Assembly: GCA_947626135.1 (NCBI GenBank)
Contig: CANQQZ010000014.1
Coordinates: forward strand, 1 to 52,644
DNA from: an uncultured Clostridia bacterium
GTDB lineage: Bacteria > Bacillota > Clostridia > UBA1381
Direction of reading: 5' to 3'
DNA: 52,644 bases
Notes under the pieces: generated by a model
Database searches by the model: none
What the model was told of the DNA's origin: nothing
What the model saw: the letters and a program-made list of their open reading frames with translations, nothing else
Shown: positions 7,704 to 16,528 of the stretch, one piece after another
Numbering within the stretch: position 1 is the stretch's first letter
How the letters are laid out: each line of letters starts with the position of its first letter
Made by a program: the position numbers and the translations under genes

Positions 7704-9023
7704 ATGAGAAAAGGATTGATTAGTTTGGTTACAACAGCGGTAATGCTGATGTGCGCGGTATGTATTGCGCCTATGAGCGCGGAAGCGCGTGCGGAGGACG
7801 AACCGCACACGCACAGAATATGCGCCGACGCGGACTGCCCGGACAATCACGAGGTCAAAACGTGGACGGCGTGGAACAGCTCGGACGCGCTGCCGGAAGA
7901 GGCGGGATATTATTATCTCACAAATGACATTATAACGGAAAACGGCGTGAATGTTATCGACGGAGTGTATATTTGTCTGAACGGTCATATTATACAAAGC
8001 GTCGGCGCAGGCTCTGTAGCGTTGACCGCGACGCCTGCATGCGACAACTGCGGAATTACCGACTGCACCGACACAGTTCACAAATTCAGTGAGCGTGAGG
8101 ACGGACTGTGGGTGCTCAACGAGAACAGCGGCGATAAAACGGTCATGGGCGGAACGATAATCGGCAGTATGCTTATCGCGTCGGACATTATGTTTGAAAT
8201 GTATAACATAAACGCGGTCGGCGACGACGGAGCGGGAATTTTTCTGTACAGCAGGGGAAATGTCCTTTTGGAAAATTGTATGCTTTCCGGCAATACCGGT
8301 TGGCACGCGCTTAATGCCATATCGCCCGTGGAGCTGCGCGACTGCATTATATCCGCAAACAGATGTGACAGTGCGGTGCGCGTATCAAGCGAATTTAAAA
8401 TCGGCGGCGAAATGACGATATGCGGTAATTTTAACGCGGACGGAAAAAACAGCAATCTTGAATTGAGGGAAGGACGAACCGTTACGATAGCCGAGCCGCT
8501 TTCGGAATACTCGAATATCGCCGTAAGCGTTGAGGCAGTGCCTACAATAGGCAATCCGATCAGCGTGACGGGCGTAAACAGCGAAGATTACAGCGCGTAC
8601 TTCCACAGCGACAACTACAATTACATGATTGTGAACGGCGAAAACAATGTCGTACAGCTTACGGAGGTAAATCCCGAAACATACCCGTACACAATAAATT
8701 CGTTAAAGCTCGTTTCCGTAAACGGTGAGGAATACGACAAAATCCCGACCGACACGAGCTTTATAGTTGACATGGACGTCACCAAAGTCGCCGACCGGAG
8801 CGGGCAGGATCATTTTATCGTCGCGGCGTATGACGAAAACGGCGCGCTTGTGAGCCTGAACTACATAAAAGCCGATTTGCCGACAGGCACGAGCTTTTCC
8901 TGCGGCGTGAACATTCAAAAGTCCGATACGCCTATTGCAAGTATAAAAGCGTTCGTATGGGACGATCTCGGCGCAATGACGCCGTTTGCGGAGAGCGTGG
9001 AATACAGAAGGGTAACAAACTGA
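7704..9023 (+). CDS. Secreted beta-helix-like protein with shared C-terminal module
   Basis: 439 aa. The ATG at 7704 has GAGGAAGG at a normal distance, whereas the ATG at 7695 touches it. A signal peptide spans residues 1-25, ending near S-A-E-A. The middle (about 60-290) is a run of short beta strands with repeated N, G and C turns (for example L-L-E-N-C-M-L-S-G-N and L-R-D-C-I-I-S-A-N), typical of right-handed beta-helix (pectate-lyase-like) folds. Residues ~330-439 form a beta-sandwich ending in K-A-F-V-W-D-D-L-G-A-M-T-P-F, the same tail module as in the LRR and subtilase proteins at 22-37 kb. No LPXTG, SLH or membrane anchor is visible. Substrate unknown. Confidence 0.75.
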   Translation: MRKGLISLVTTAVMLMCAVCIAPMSAEARAEDEPHTHRICADADCPDNHEVKTWTAWNSSDALPEEAGYYYLTNDIITENGVNVIDGVYICLNGHIIQSVGAGSVALTATPACDNCGITDCTDTVHKFSEREDGLWVLNENSGDKTVMGGTIIGSMLIASDIMFEMYNINAVGDDGAGIFLYSRGNVLLENCMLSGNTGWHALNAISPVELRDCIISANRCDSAVRVSSEFKIGGEMTICGNFNADGKNSNLELREGRTVTIAEPLSEYSNIAVSVEAVPTIGNPISVTGVNSEDYSAYFHSDNYNYMIVNGENNVVQLTEVNPETYPYTINSLKLVSVNGEEYDKIPTDTSFIVDMDVTKVADRSGQDHFIVAAYDENGALVSLNYIKADLPTGTSFSCGVNIQKSDTPIASIKAFVWDDLGAMTPFAESVEYRRVTN

Positions 9024-9220
9024 CCGCATTGAGCAGTTAAAAAGGCTGACGATATTATCGTAAAAGGAACCGACGGTGCAGCCGCATGAGCGGAATATAA
9101 AAAGCGTCGTTGTTCCCGCGGTTATCGGGGCGGATTTTAGGAGTAAGGCGCCGTGCGGGCAAGGATTGTTAATGCAGTAAAGGATTGCTGCGGCGGACGA
9201 TAAGGTTAATTTTGCATGAG

Positions 9221-9249
9221 TTGCATTTTTTCATCGTTTGTTGTATAAT
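9221..9249 (+). promoter_or_regulatory. Promoter of the zinc-ribbon gene
   Basis: TTGCAT (9221-9226), 17-bp spacer, TATAAT (9244-9249), 35 bp before the start codon. Confidence 0.7.
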
Positions 9250-9284
9250 TTAATCATTAAAATATTTAAAAGGAGAAATGAACT

Positions 9285-9473
9285 ATGCGAAAATGTATCA
9301 GATGCGGAACGGAAATGCAGGAGGGCTTTTCCTTTACGGGCGGCGGCGGCAACGTGCTGCGTAAAAAAGGAATGACTCTGAAAGCTGTATATACTAAAGC
9401 GGCTTTATGCCCCAAATGCGGGGAAATATCGCTTTATATTGATGATGATGCCGTTGAAAAGCTGACGAAATAA
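9285..9473 (+). CDS. Small zinc-ribbon protein
   Basis: 62 aa. Two Cys pairs, C-I-R-C-G at residues 4-8 and C-P-K-C-G near residue 45, would bind one zinc ion as a treble-clef or ribbon. AAGGAG lies upstream and a good promoter precedes it, so it is a real monocistronic gene. Similar small proteins are common in Clostridia, usually labelled as nucleic-acid-binding or hypothetical; I cannot assign a partner. An overlapping ATG at 9278 in another frame was judged spurious because the chosen frame carries the Cys motifs. Confidence 0.75.
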   Translation: MRKCIRCGTEMQEGFSFTGGGGNVLRKKGMTLKAVYTKAALCPKCGEISLYIDDDAVEKLTK

Positions 9474-9586
9474 TTCCTTGTCAGAATAGCCCGAGCGCCG
9501 CTCAGGAAAAAATTTTCGATATGAGCGGACGCGGCTTGTATTCCGAGGAGCGATCACATCCCCCGGCTTTGCCGAGGGATATTTAT

Positions 9587-10474
9587 TCAGCCTTTGGCGC
9601 GTTTTAAAAGGGATATAAGCTCGGCTTTGTCAAAATTATATTTGCTGCCGCAGAATCTGCATGAAAGCTCCGCATGTCCGTCCTCATTTATAAGACGTTC
9701 GAGCTCGGTTTTTCCGATCGACACAAGCTCGCGTTCCATGCGCTCCTTTGAGCAGGAGCATTTATATTCCGGAAAAATGCCCGCGTTTTCCATAATCATG
9801 GAAAATCCGTCGGTTATTTTGAAAAATATATCGGCGGCGCTCATGCCGCTTTTTATCATGGCTGTCACGCTGTCGAGAGAGCTTATGATTTTAGTCAGCC
9901 TGTCCGCGTCCGCGTCTGACGCGCCGGGCATCAGCTGAATCATAAATCCGCCGGAGGCGGCGACGCTGCCGTCCGTGTCCACAAGCACACCGAGCGCTAT
10001 GCATGAGGGTATCTGCTCGGATACGGCGTAATAGCTCGTCAAATCCTCGGCGATTTCTCCGCTCACGAGCGGAACCATACCCACATACGGCTCTTTCAGT
10101 CCCATATCCTTTATCACGCTTAAATACCCGCTGCCGACAGCGCCGCCTACGTCAAGCTTGCCTTGGGAATTAAGCGGTCTTTCGACATACGGATTTTCAA
10201 TGTATCCGCGCACGGCTCCCTTGCTGTCGGCAACGGCGATAATACTTCCTGTCTCGCCGTCGCCTTTGATTTGGACGGTAACGGAATCGCCGTCGTTTTT
10301 GAGCGACGATACGCCCATAAGCGCCGCGCCCGTAAGGGTTCTGCCGAGCGCGGCAGCCGCTACGGGATACGCGTTATGGATTTTTACAGCCTTATCTGTC
10401 AGCTGCGTGGTTATCGCGCTGTACACCCGCATTGTGCCCTCGGGATTTGTGCCTCTTACTATAATATCTTCCAT
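9587..10474 (-). CDS. hslO: Hsp33 redox-regulated chaperone
   Basis: Cytoplasmic holdase activated by oxidative unfolding, 295 aa (family about 290). It begins D-I-I-V-R-G-T, as Hsp33 does, and the C-terminal redox switch is intact: C-S-C near residue 241 and C-R-F-C near 271 supply the four zinc-binding cysteines. A good AAGGAG site lies upstream. It follows cdaR by 10 bp and is the third gene of the cdaA-cdaR-hslO operon, the position that glmM often holds in Bacillota. Confidence 0.95.
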   Translation of the reverse strand: MEDIIVRGTNPEGTMRVYSAITTQLTDKAVKIHNAYPVAAAALGRTLTGAALMGVSSLKNDGDSVTVQIKGDGETGSIIAVADSKGAVRGYIENPYVERPLNSQGKLDVGGAVGSGYLSVIKDMGLKEPYVGMVPLVSGEIAEDLTSYYAVSEQIPSCIALGVLVDTDGSVAASGGFMIQLMPGASDADADRLTKIISSLDSVTAMIKSGMSAADIFFKITDGFSMIMENAGIFPEYKCSCSKERMERELVSIGKTELERLINEDGHAELSCRFCGSKYNFDKAELISLLKRAKG

Positions 10475-10484
10475 AATTATCTCC

Positions 10485-11648
10485 TTAATTTATCGTGACG
10501 CTTGCGGTGTAGCTTCCCGTCACCTGCGCGTCAACGCTTGATATTGACACGGGAAGCGTGTATGTACCCTTGCCGAGCCCGGATAAATCGACCGCAGCGT
10601 TTATTTTTTCGGGAACAAGATTTTTCTCTATTCCCGACGCCGAAACGCTTATTTTCCCAATCTGAGCCGAAAACCCGTCGGCAAGATTTTCCGGCTTTAC
10701 GTCAATCGTGACGTTTTTTGAAACGCGCTTTTCTATATCCGCGCGCACGCGGACGGTTTTCACATTATCGGGAATATACATATTGCTCTTTTCCTCGAGA
10801 GTATAATCGCCCGAGCCTTTGGCGTCGGTTATCAGAGCGGTAACCTCGCTGACACCGATATCCTTTAAGCCGATTTCCACCGTTGACGGCGTTATGGAAA
10901 CGCCGGAACGGTCAATTTCGTAATCCTTTGCCATTTCCTCCGACAGCTCCGCGCGGACGGGAAGAGTAACCGCGTCATAAACCTCGCAGCTTATGCGCAC
11001 CTTCGTTTTGGTTGCGGAAATGGTTTCGTTGCTTGTAATCGGAGTTCCGCTGTCATCCATCAGCACGTAACCCGTTTCAACCTCCGAATTTTCCGTGAGC
11101 CCCGTTATATCCGCCGCCGCTTCGCCGTAGGAAACAGCTTCTATTTCGGATTTCGCTCCCGTCAGAACCACCGTTTCGTCCAACGGAACGGTTTTTACGA
11201 GCCTGTTTTCGGAGCTGCCGGTCTGAACCGCCCGTATCGGTATTTCCTTTACGGCTATTTTGTCAACCGTAACCGGCACGGTGTCAAATTTTACGTCGTC
11301 GATGGAAAGAGCCTGAGAGGGGAGCGTGACGTTACCGGCAAGGTCATATTCGCCGGCTTCGGTAACGGATGAAACGTCAACCTCGACGAATATGCCGCCG
11401 GAAAGGGACAGCAGCGTGTCACGCCGCCCTTCCACGGTTACGGAAAGTCCGGTTATGCCGCTTCTGTCAACTACGGTGAGCCCGCGCTCGCGCAGCTCCT
11501 CCTCGCCCGCGAAGCGCACGGGAAGGTTAGATATTGTGGTGGTGAGCTCCGGAGGGTTGATATATGTAATCGCCGTCCATATAAATATTGCAGTTATGAC
11601 AGAGATAATACCCATTTTTATTTTGGAAGTTTTTTTATCGGTGTTCAT
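10485..11648 (-). CDS. cdaR: CdaR (YbbR-domain) regulator of diadenylate cyclase
   Basis: 387 aa. One N-terminal membrane helix (about residues 9-28, with W-T-A-I-T-Y-I-N-P-P just outside) anchors a large extracellular part made of successive YbbR repeats of ~80-90 residues; at least three or four can be seen from recurring P-V-x-V/I-R and L-P-V strands. CdaR proteins bind CdaA in the membrane and modulate c-di-AMP synthesis. The start overlaps the cdaA stop as ATGA, indicating coupled translation. Confidence 0.93.
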   Translation of the reverse strand: MNTDKKTSKIKMGIISVITAIFIWTAITYINPPELTTTISNLPVRFAGEEELRERGLTVVDRSGITGLSVTVEGRRDTLLSLSGGIFVEVDVSSVTEAGEYDLAGNVTLPSQALSIDDVKFDTVPVTVDKIAVKEIPIRAVQTGSSENRLVKTVPLDETVVLTGAKSEIEAVSYGEAAADITGLTENSEVETGYVLMDDSGTPITSNETISATKTKVRISCEVYDAVTLPVRAELSEEMAKDYEIDRSGVSITPSTVEIGLKDIGVSEVTALITDAKGSGDYTLEEKSNMYIPDNVKTVRVRADIEKRVSKNVTIDVKPENLADGFSAQIGKISVSASGIEKNLVPEKINAAVDLSGLGKGTYTLPVSISSVDAQVTGSYTASVTIN

Positions 11649-12487
11649 TTTGACCTCCAGAATTTCATTTTTTCTATTGTCTCGTTTTTATCCGCGCCCG
11701 CGGTCATAAGCCGCGAGAGAAGGCGTTTCAGAGAGTCCTCGGACAGATTTCTTGTGAGAGAGCCCTCCTGAGCCACGGAAATTTTGCCCGTTTCCTCCGA
11801 CACTACGACAATAACGGCGTCCGTGGTTTCGGAAAGTCCTATCGCCGCTCTGTGACGCGTTCCGAGCTCATGCGAGAGATTGGGATTGGACGTCAGGGGC
11901 AGTACGCAGCCGGCGCTGATTATCTTATTCCCGCGTATAATTACGGCTCCGTCGTGCAGAGGCGTGTTGGGTACGAATATGTTTTCGAGAAGTCCGCTCG
12001 ACACGTCCGCGTCAAGGATTGTTCCCGTGCCGAGATATTCCCCGAGCTTTGTTTCGCGCTCAAGCGCGATAAGAGCTCCCGTGCGGGTCCGCGACATGTC
12101 ATCCGCCGCCTTTGCCACGGATTGAATGGTAAGCTCCATATCGTCCGTTTCGTCACCGGCGGCAAAATCTATTATTTTTCCTATCTTTATTCTGCCCATA
12201 CGCTCAAGCAGATTCCTGAGCTCAGGCTGGAAAATAACCACTATCGCGAATACTCCCACCTGCAAGGCGGCGCCTATTATATAATTCAGCGCCGTCAGGT
12301 TCAGCCAGCGGCTTATGAAGAATACGACAAGTACAATGGCGATGCCGCGCAGCAGATTGCGCGCCCGGGTATCTGTGGCGATTTTTATTATGTAATATAC
12401 AATTACAGCTACCACGAGAATATCTATTATATCAGTTACTCTCACAAGCTGAAGATATTTGAAAATGTAGTCAATAACACTCTGCAT
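11645..12487 (-). CDS. cdaA: Diadenylate cyclase CdaA
   Basis: Makes cyclic di-AMP from two ATP. I place the start at 12487 (280 aa), where GAGGAG precedes by ten bases; the frame is open to 12505. Three membrane helices occupy residues ~15-85, then the DisA_N catalytic domain follows with the D-G-A block in L-H-D-G-A-V-I-I-R near 190 and the R-H-R-A-A block in G-T-R-H-R-A-A-I-G-L-S near 220, both needed for ATP binding. c-di-AMP in Bacillota governs potassium and osmolyte balance and wall homeostasis. A TATAAT-like box lies at 12526-12531 on the minus strand, without a convincing -35. Confidence 0.96.
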   Translation of the reverse strand: MQSVIDYIFKYLQLVRVTDIIDILVVAVIVYYIIKIATDTRARNLLRGIAIVLVVFFISRWLNLTALNYIIGAALQVGVFAIVVIFQPELRNLLERMGRIKIGKIIDFAAGDETDDMELTIQSVAKAADDMSRTRTGALIALERETKLGEYLGTGTILDADVSSGLLENIFVPNTPLHDGAVIIRGNKIISAGCVLPLTSNPNLSHELGTRHRAAIGLSETTDAVIVVVSEETGKISVAQEGSLTRNLSEDSLKRLLSRLMTAGADKNETIEKMKFWRSK

Positions 12488-12586
12488 ATCCCGAATTCTC
12501 CTCATTTAATATGTATATCTATATCATTATACAATACATTCTCTTTTTTTTCCATACGAAACAGCAAATTTTTTTGCAAAAATTTA

Positions 12587-12615
12587 TTGTATACAAGAAA
12601 AAAGTATGATATACT
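12587..12615 (+). promoter_or_regulatory. Promoter of the 12659 gene
   Basis: TTGTAT (12587-12592), 17-bp spacer, TATACT (12610-12615), 43 bp before the start codon. Confidence 0.7.
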
Positions 12616-12658
12616 GTTGTTGTATCGTTACATTAACGAAAATTAAGGAGGAAAAACA

Positions 12659-13648
12659 ATGAAAAAATTAATCAGTATTGCGGCAGCGGCAGCAATGATG
12701 CTTTCGGTGACGTCAGCCGTAAACGCTCAAAACAATCCGGCTGTATACATAGACGGAGCAAGAATAGGCTTTAATGACCAGGAGCCTGTGATCCTCGGCG
12801 AGGGCACGACCCTTGTTCCGGCGCGCGGCGTGTTCGAGGCTATGGGCGCCCGTGTGGAATGGAACGAGGAGAAGCGCCAGGTAAGAATAGACAGCGATGA
12901 TAATATTAACAGAATCTATCTTACCATAGACAATCCCACCATGCGCGTTTTGACATTTACAAGTATTTTTGACGCGGATGAGGAGGCGGTAACGCTTGAC
13001 GTGGCGCCTCAGATTATTAACGACCGTACCATGATCCCGCTTCGGGCTATCTCCGAAGCGATAGGCGCGGATGTTAAATGGGACGCAGATGCGTATTCGG
13101 TCATGATAACGTCAAAGGATTATGAGCCGTATACTCCTTCATCGGACTTAAATGAGCCCGCCGGCGATAATATTAAGACCGGTATGACAATTGCCGCATC
13201 GGCTGACAGCGTGAGCGAGGGCGAAACGGTGGATATTCTGGTAAGCATGAGCAATTTGCCGGCGAACGCCTATCTTACGGGTATGTCATCGCTCGTTTCG
13301 TACAGCGCGGAGGACTTCGAGTATGAAGGCTGCGAGCTTTACAGAGACGGAAAAACAATATCGTCGATAGTAAAGGCTGACAATGCCGAGTATTCTAACG
13401 GAGGCGTGAAGGTATTAATGGTAACGCTTGACGAGAATCTGACGACGAGCGGAGAAGTCGCGAAGCTCACGTTTAGAGCAAAGACGTCCAAAGGCGGCGA
13501 TTTCGCGCTTGTAAGCACGTATGATACGCTTCGCGGATACGATAACGCATTTACCTTTACAAATAAGGATAATGTCGAGGATATGTTCGAGGTTTCCGGT
13601 GCGGATCTGTTCCTTGATACAACGCCGGTTACGGTAAGCGGCAAATAA
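12659..13648 (+). CDS. Secreted protein with stalk (Cu amine oxidase N-like) and cohesin-like domains
   Basis: 329 aa. A signal peptide spans residues 1-23, ending V-N-A. Residues ~27-158 hold two stalk repeats, recognised by T-L-V-P-A-R-G-V-F-E-A-M-G-A and T-M-I-P-L-R-A-I-S-E-A-I-G-A-D-V-K-W. Residues ~175-325 form a cohesin-like beta-sandwich (S-E-G-E-T-V-D-I-L-V-S-M, later V-A-K-L-T-F-R-A-K). In clostridia stalk domains are common on secreted wall-associated proteins; the cohesin-like fold may bind another surface protein, but no dockerin is seen in the window. It is a monocistronic gene with its own promoter and terminator, divergent from the cdaA operon. Confidence 0.85.
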   Translation: MKKLISIAAAAAMMLSVTSAVNAQNNPAVYIDGARIGFNDQEPVILGEGTTLVPARGVFEAMGARVEWNEEKRQVRIDSDDNINRIYLTIDNPTMRVLTFTSIFDADEEAVTLDVAPQIINDRTMIPLRAISEAIGADVKWDADAYSVMITSKDYEPYTPSSDLNEPAGDNIKTGMTIAASADSVSEGETVDILVSMSNLPANAYLTGMSSLVSYSAEDFEYEGCELYRDGKTISSIVKADNAEYSNGGVKVLMVTLDENLTTSGEVAKLTFRAKTSKGGDFALVSTYDTLRGYDNAFTFTNKDNVEDMFEVSGADLFLDTTPVTVSGK

Positions 13649-13670
13649 TTTTACGTAAATTATACGCGGG

Positions 13671-13695
13671 GAGAGCCGTGTTAACGGCTCTCTTT
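13671..13695 (+). terminator. Terminator after the 12659 gene
   Basis: GAGAGCCG (13671-13678) pairs with CGGCTCTC (13685-13692), followed by TTT. It stands 22 bp after the stop and just ahead of hisA. Confidence 0.7.
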
Positions 13696-13725
13696 GCGTT
13701 TATGCGCGATAAGAGGAGAGAGAGA

Positions 13726-14439
13726 ATGAGAATATATCCGGCTATTGATATAAAGGACGGGAAATGTGTGCGGCTGCTTCGGGGAAGCTTTTCCGACATG
13801 ACGGTATACGGCGGCAGTCCGGCTGATACGGCGGAAAAATGGCAGAGAGCGGGCGGCGAATTTCTGCATGTGGTGGATTTGGACGGCGCGCTCAAGGGCG
13901 CGGACGTCAACGCGGACAGCATAAGGGAAATATGCCGCCGCGTTTCAATCCCGGTACAGACCGGCGGCGGCATACGGAGCATGAAGGATATCGAAGCGAG
14001 GTTTAATATGGGCGTAAACCGCGTGATAATAGGAACAAAGGCGGTTTCGGACAGCGAGTTTGTAAAGCGCGCCGTGGATAAATACGGCGGTAAAATTGTT
14101 ATAGGTATCGACGCGAGAGACGGTATGGCGGCAATTGAGGGCTGGGAAAAAACAAGTGATTTTACAGCTGTTGACTTTGCGCTTAAAATGCAGGGGCTCG
14201 GCGTTAAAACCGTTGTATATACCGACATCGCGACCGACGGCACTCTTCAGGGTCCCAACGCCGCGGCTATGGCGCAAATGGTTAAGAGCACAAGCCTTGA
14301 CGTTATAGCCTCGGGCGGAGTGGGAAAGCTTGAGCATATACTGTCGCTTACGGAAACGGGAGCAGAGGGCGTAATCGTCGGACGCGCGCTTTACACGGGA
14401 GATGTGGATCTAACGGAAGCGGTCAGGGCGGTAAAATGA
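13726..14439 (+). CDS. hisA: HisA, phosphoribosyl-formimino-AICAR ribotide isomerase
   Basis: TIM-barrel isomerase of histidine synthesis, 237 aa (family ~240). The start at 13726 opens directly with M-R-I-Y-P-A-I-D-I-K-D-G-K, the universal HisA N-terminus with catalytic Asp8, and has AGAGGAGA upstream. The second catalytic Asp lies in Y-T-D-I-A-T-D-G-T near residue 165-173, and the phosphate-binding blocks Q-T-G-G-G-I-R and A-S-G-G-V-G are present. No other his gene is in the window; it is coupled instead to trmB by an ATGA overlap. Confidence 0.95.
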   Translation: MRIYPAIDIKDGKCVRLLRGSFSDMTVYGGSPADTAEKWQRAGGEFLHVVDLDGALKGADVNADSIREICRRVSIPVQTGGGIRSMKDIEARFNMGVNRVIIGTKAVSDSEFVKRAVDKYGGKIVIGIDARDGMAAIEGWEKTSDFTAVDFALKMQGLGVKTVVYTDIATDGTLQGPNAAAMAQMVKSTSLDVIASGGVGKLEHILSLTETGAEGVIVGRALYTGDVDLTEAVRAVK

Positions 14440-15077
14440 GAGTAAGGAAGAAAAAGCACGGCGCCGAGCGCATGGAGGCATGCGCTCAGCTATGGGTAAG
14501 GGAACCGGAAGCGGCGCGCGGAAAATGGCGCGGTTTATTCGGCAGCGACAACCCGATTCATATTGAAATAGGCTGCGGCAAAGGCGATTTTGTCACGGGG
14601 ATGGCGGCGCTGCATCCGGATATTAATTTTGTCGCCGTGGAGATGATTGCCGACGTGATTGTTACGGCTATGGAAAAGGCGAAGGATATGGGGCTTAAAA
14701 ATGTGCTGTTCGCCAATTTTAACGCGGAAAGGCTTACCGACGTTTTTGAAAAGGGCGAGGCGGAGCGCATATATTTGAATTTTTCCGATCCGTGGAAGAA
14801 AAACCGGCAGGCAAAGCGCCGCCTTACGCATAAAAACTTTCTGGACAGATATAAGCGGGTGTTAAACACCGGCGATTTTATCTGGTTTAAGACGGACAAT
14901 AAGGAGCTGTTTGAGTTTTCGCTGAATTCGTTCGCCGCGGAAGGGTTTAAAATGCGCAATATCACGTTTGATTTGCATAATTCCGGATTTGAGGGAAACG
15001 TTATGACCGAGTACGAAAAAAAATTTGCCGGGCTTGGTCAGCCTATATACCGGCTTGAGGCGGAGTATGTTCAATGA
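14436..15077 (+). CDS. trmB: tRNA (guanine-N7)-methyltransferase
   Basis: Methylates G46 in the tRNA variable loop using S-adenosylmethionine. 213 aa, normal length. SAM-binding motif I is visible as I-E-I-G-C-G-K-G-D-F near residue 45, followed by the acidic V-A-V-E-M at the end of strand 2. The family signature L-N-F-S-D-P-W near 115 and the downstream K-R-R-L-T block are intact. The start overlaps the hisA stop by 4 bp. Confidence 0.96.
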   Translation: MRVRKKKHGAERMEACAQLWVREPEAARGKWRGLFGSDNPIHIEIGCGKGDFVTGMAALHPDINFVAVEMIADVIVTAMEKAKDMGLKNVLFANFNAERLTDVFEKGEAERIYLNFSDPWKKNRQAKRRLTHKNFLDRYKRVLNTGDFIWFKTDNKELFEFSLNSFAAEGFKMRNITFDLHNSGFEGNVMTEYEKKFAGLGQPIYRLEAEYVQ

Positions 15078-15122
15078 AGCGCCGCGCTGCCGCGGAAATT
15101 AACGTTAAAAAAATAACGACTA

Positions 15123-15151
15123 TTGAAATCGCGGTCCGTCTGTGATAAAAT
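15123..15151 (+). promoter_or_regulatory. Promoter of the GltD-like gene
   Basis: TTGAAA (15123-15128), 17-bp spacer, TAAAAT (15146-15151), 33 bp before the start codon, inside the 107-bp gap after trmB. Confidence 0.65.
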
Positions 15152-15184
15152 TATATAAAAGAAAATCACGGAAGGAGAAGAATC

Positions 15185-16408
15185 ATGGCATTTAACGTAA
15201 TAAATGAGGCGCGCAGGTGTCTGAATTGCAGAAAACCGATGTGCAAAGGGGGATGCCCTATAAGCACGCCGATACCCGATGTTATAAAAACATTTCTTGA
15301 CGGGAATATAACGGAAGCCGGACATACGCTTTTCGAGAATAATCCGCTGAGTCTTGTGTGCTCTCTTATATGCAATCATGAAAATCAGTGCGAGGGGCAT
15401 TGCGTGCTGAACAAAAAGAATATGCCGGTGCATTTCAGCAGCATAGAGAATTACATAAGCGACAATTATTTTGACAAGCTCGATTTCGGCGAGATTAAGA
15501 AAAACGGTATGCGCGCCGCTATTATCGGCGGCGGTCCGGCGGGAATCACGATCGCGATAATCCTCGCGCGGCGGGGCTATGACATAACGATATTCGAATC
15601 GCGCGAAAAAATAGGCGGCGTTCTTCGTTACGGAATACCGGAGTTTCGGCTGCCGAAGGAAATAATAGAGCGGTATAAACGGCTGCTGCTTTCAATGGGG
15701 ATAAAAATCCGCCCCAACACATCTATCGGAACGACCATCACAATAGACGATATGTTCCGCGACGGCTACAAGGCGATATTTATCGGTACGGGCGTGTGGA
15801 AGCCGAACACGCTGCATATAAAAGGAGAAACCCTCGGGAATGTGCATTTTGCGATAAATTATCTTACAAATCCGGAGGTATACACGCTCGGCGAAAGCTT
15901 GAATATAATCGGCGCGGGAAACAGCGCTATGGATGTGGCGCGCACAGCGCTCAGACACGGCTGTAAAAGCGTTACCGTTTTTTCGCGCTCAGACCATCTT
16001 TCGGCAAGCCCGGTCGAGGTGGATTATGCTAAAATTGACGGAGTAAAGTTCGTAGTGCATGTAGAGCCCGTTGAAATTACGGATGAGGGCACGGTGTTTG
16101 TTGATCTCGAATGCGACGGACACGGCGTTTTGTCGCCGGTCAAGGGCACTGAAAGGCTTTATCCGGCAAGCTCAACGATTATCGCAATTTCGCAGGGACC
16201 GAGGGATCAGATCGTAAACACCACATCGGGTCTTGACGTTAATGACCGCGGATTGCTCGTTACGAATACCTACGGCGAAACGACGCGTGACGGTATTTTT
16301 GCTTCGGGCGATGTGGTGCGCGGTGCGAGAACAGTGGTCGAAGCCGTGAATTATTCCAAGCGTGTAGCCAATGCTATGGATGAATATATGCAGGGACTTA
16401 TTAAATGA
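15185..16408 (+). CDS. NAD(P)-dependent oxidoreductase, glutamate synthase small-subunit (GltD) type
   Basis: 407 aa flavoprotein. Residues 12-24 (C-x2-C-x4-C-x3-C) and 59-73 (C-x3-C-x5-C-x3-C) match the two 4Fe-4S ligand sets of the GltD N-terminal domain. The FAD site G-G-G-P-A-G lies near residue 116, and the second Rossmann fold for NAD(P)H, G-A-G-N-S-A-M-D-V-A, near 242. It ends with the usual A-S-G-D-V-V-R-G-A block. No gltA large subunit is adjacent, so the partner is unknown: it could serve NADPH-dependent glutamate synthase elsewhere, or act as a generic NAD(P)H:acceptor module. GAAGGAGAAG precedes the start. Confidence 0.85.
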   Translation: MAFNVINEARRCLNCRKPMCKGGCPISTPIPDVIKTFLDGNITEAGHTLFENNPLSLVCSLICNHENQCEGHCVLNKKNMPVHFSSIENYISDNYFDKLDFGEIKKNGMRAAIIGGGPAGITIAIILARRGYDITIFESREKIGGVLRYGIPEFRLPKEIIERYKRLLLSMGIKIRPNTSIGTTITIDDMFRDGYKAIFIGTGVWKPNTLHIKGETLGNVHFAINYLTNPEVYTLGESLNIIGAGNSAMDVARTALRHGCKSVTVFSRSDHLSASPVEVDYAKIDGVKFVVHVEPVEITDEGTVFVDLECDGHGVLSPVKGTERLYPASSTIIAISQGPRDQIVNTTSGLDVNDRGLLVTNTYGETTRDGIFASGDVVRGARTVVEAVNYSKRVANAMDEYMQGLIK

Positions 16409-16434
16409 GAAAACAGAGGTTTTATACAGAATTT

Positions 16435-16468
16435 AAAGAGCGTATCATTTGAAAATGATACGCTCTTT
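16435..16468. terminator. Bidirectional hairpin between converging genes
   Basis: AAAGAGCGTATCATTT (16435-16450) is complementary to 16453-16468. It lies between the convergent GltD-like and icd genes, with short A/T runs on both sides so it can end both transcripts. The stem core AGAGCGTATCAT recurs in the hairpin at 20042-20072. Confidence 0.7.
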
Positions 16469-16528
16469 CCAATATCGTGCGTTTTATACCGTCGCATGGG
16501 CGGATCAAATCCTGCGGATACGCGGATT

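Noticed and set aside
11852-12646. 264-codon plus-strand frame opposite cdaA
   Set aside because: Antisense to cdaA with intact D-G-A and R-H-R motifs; Tyr/Arg-rich composition of a shadow frame, running into the promoter region.
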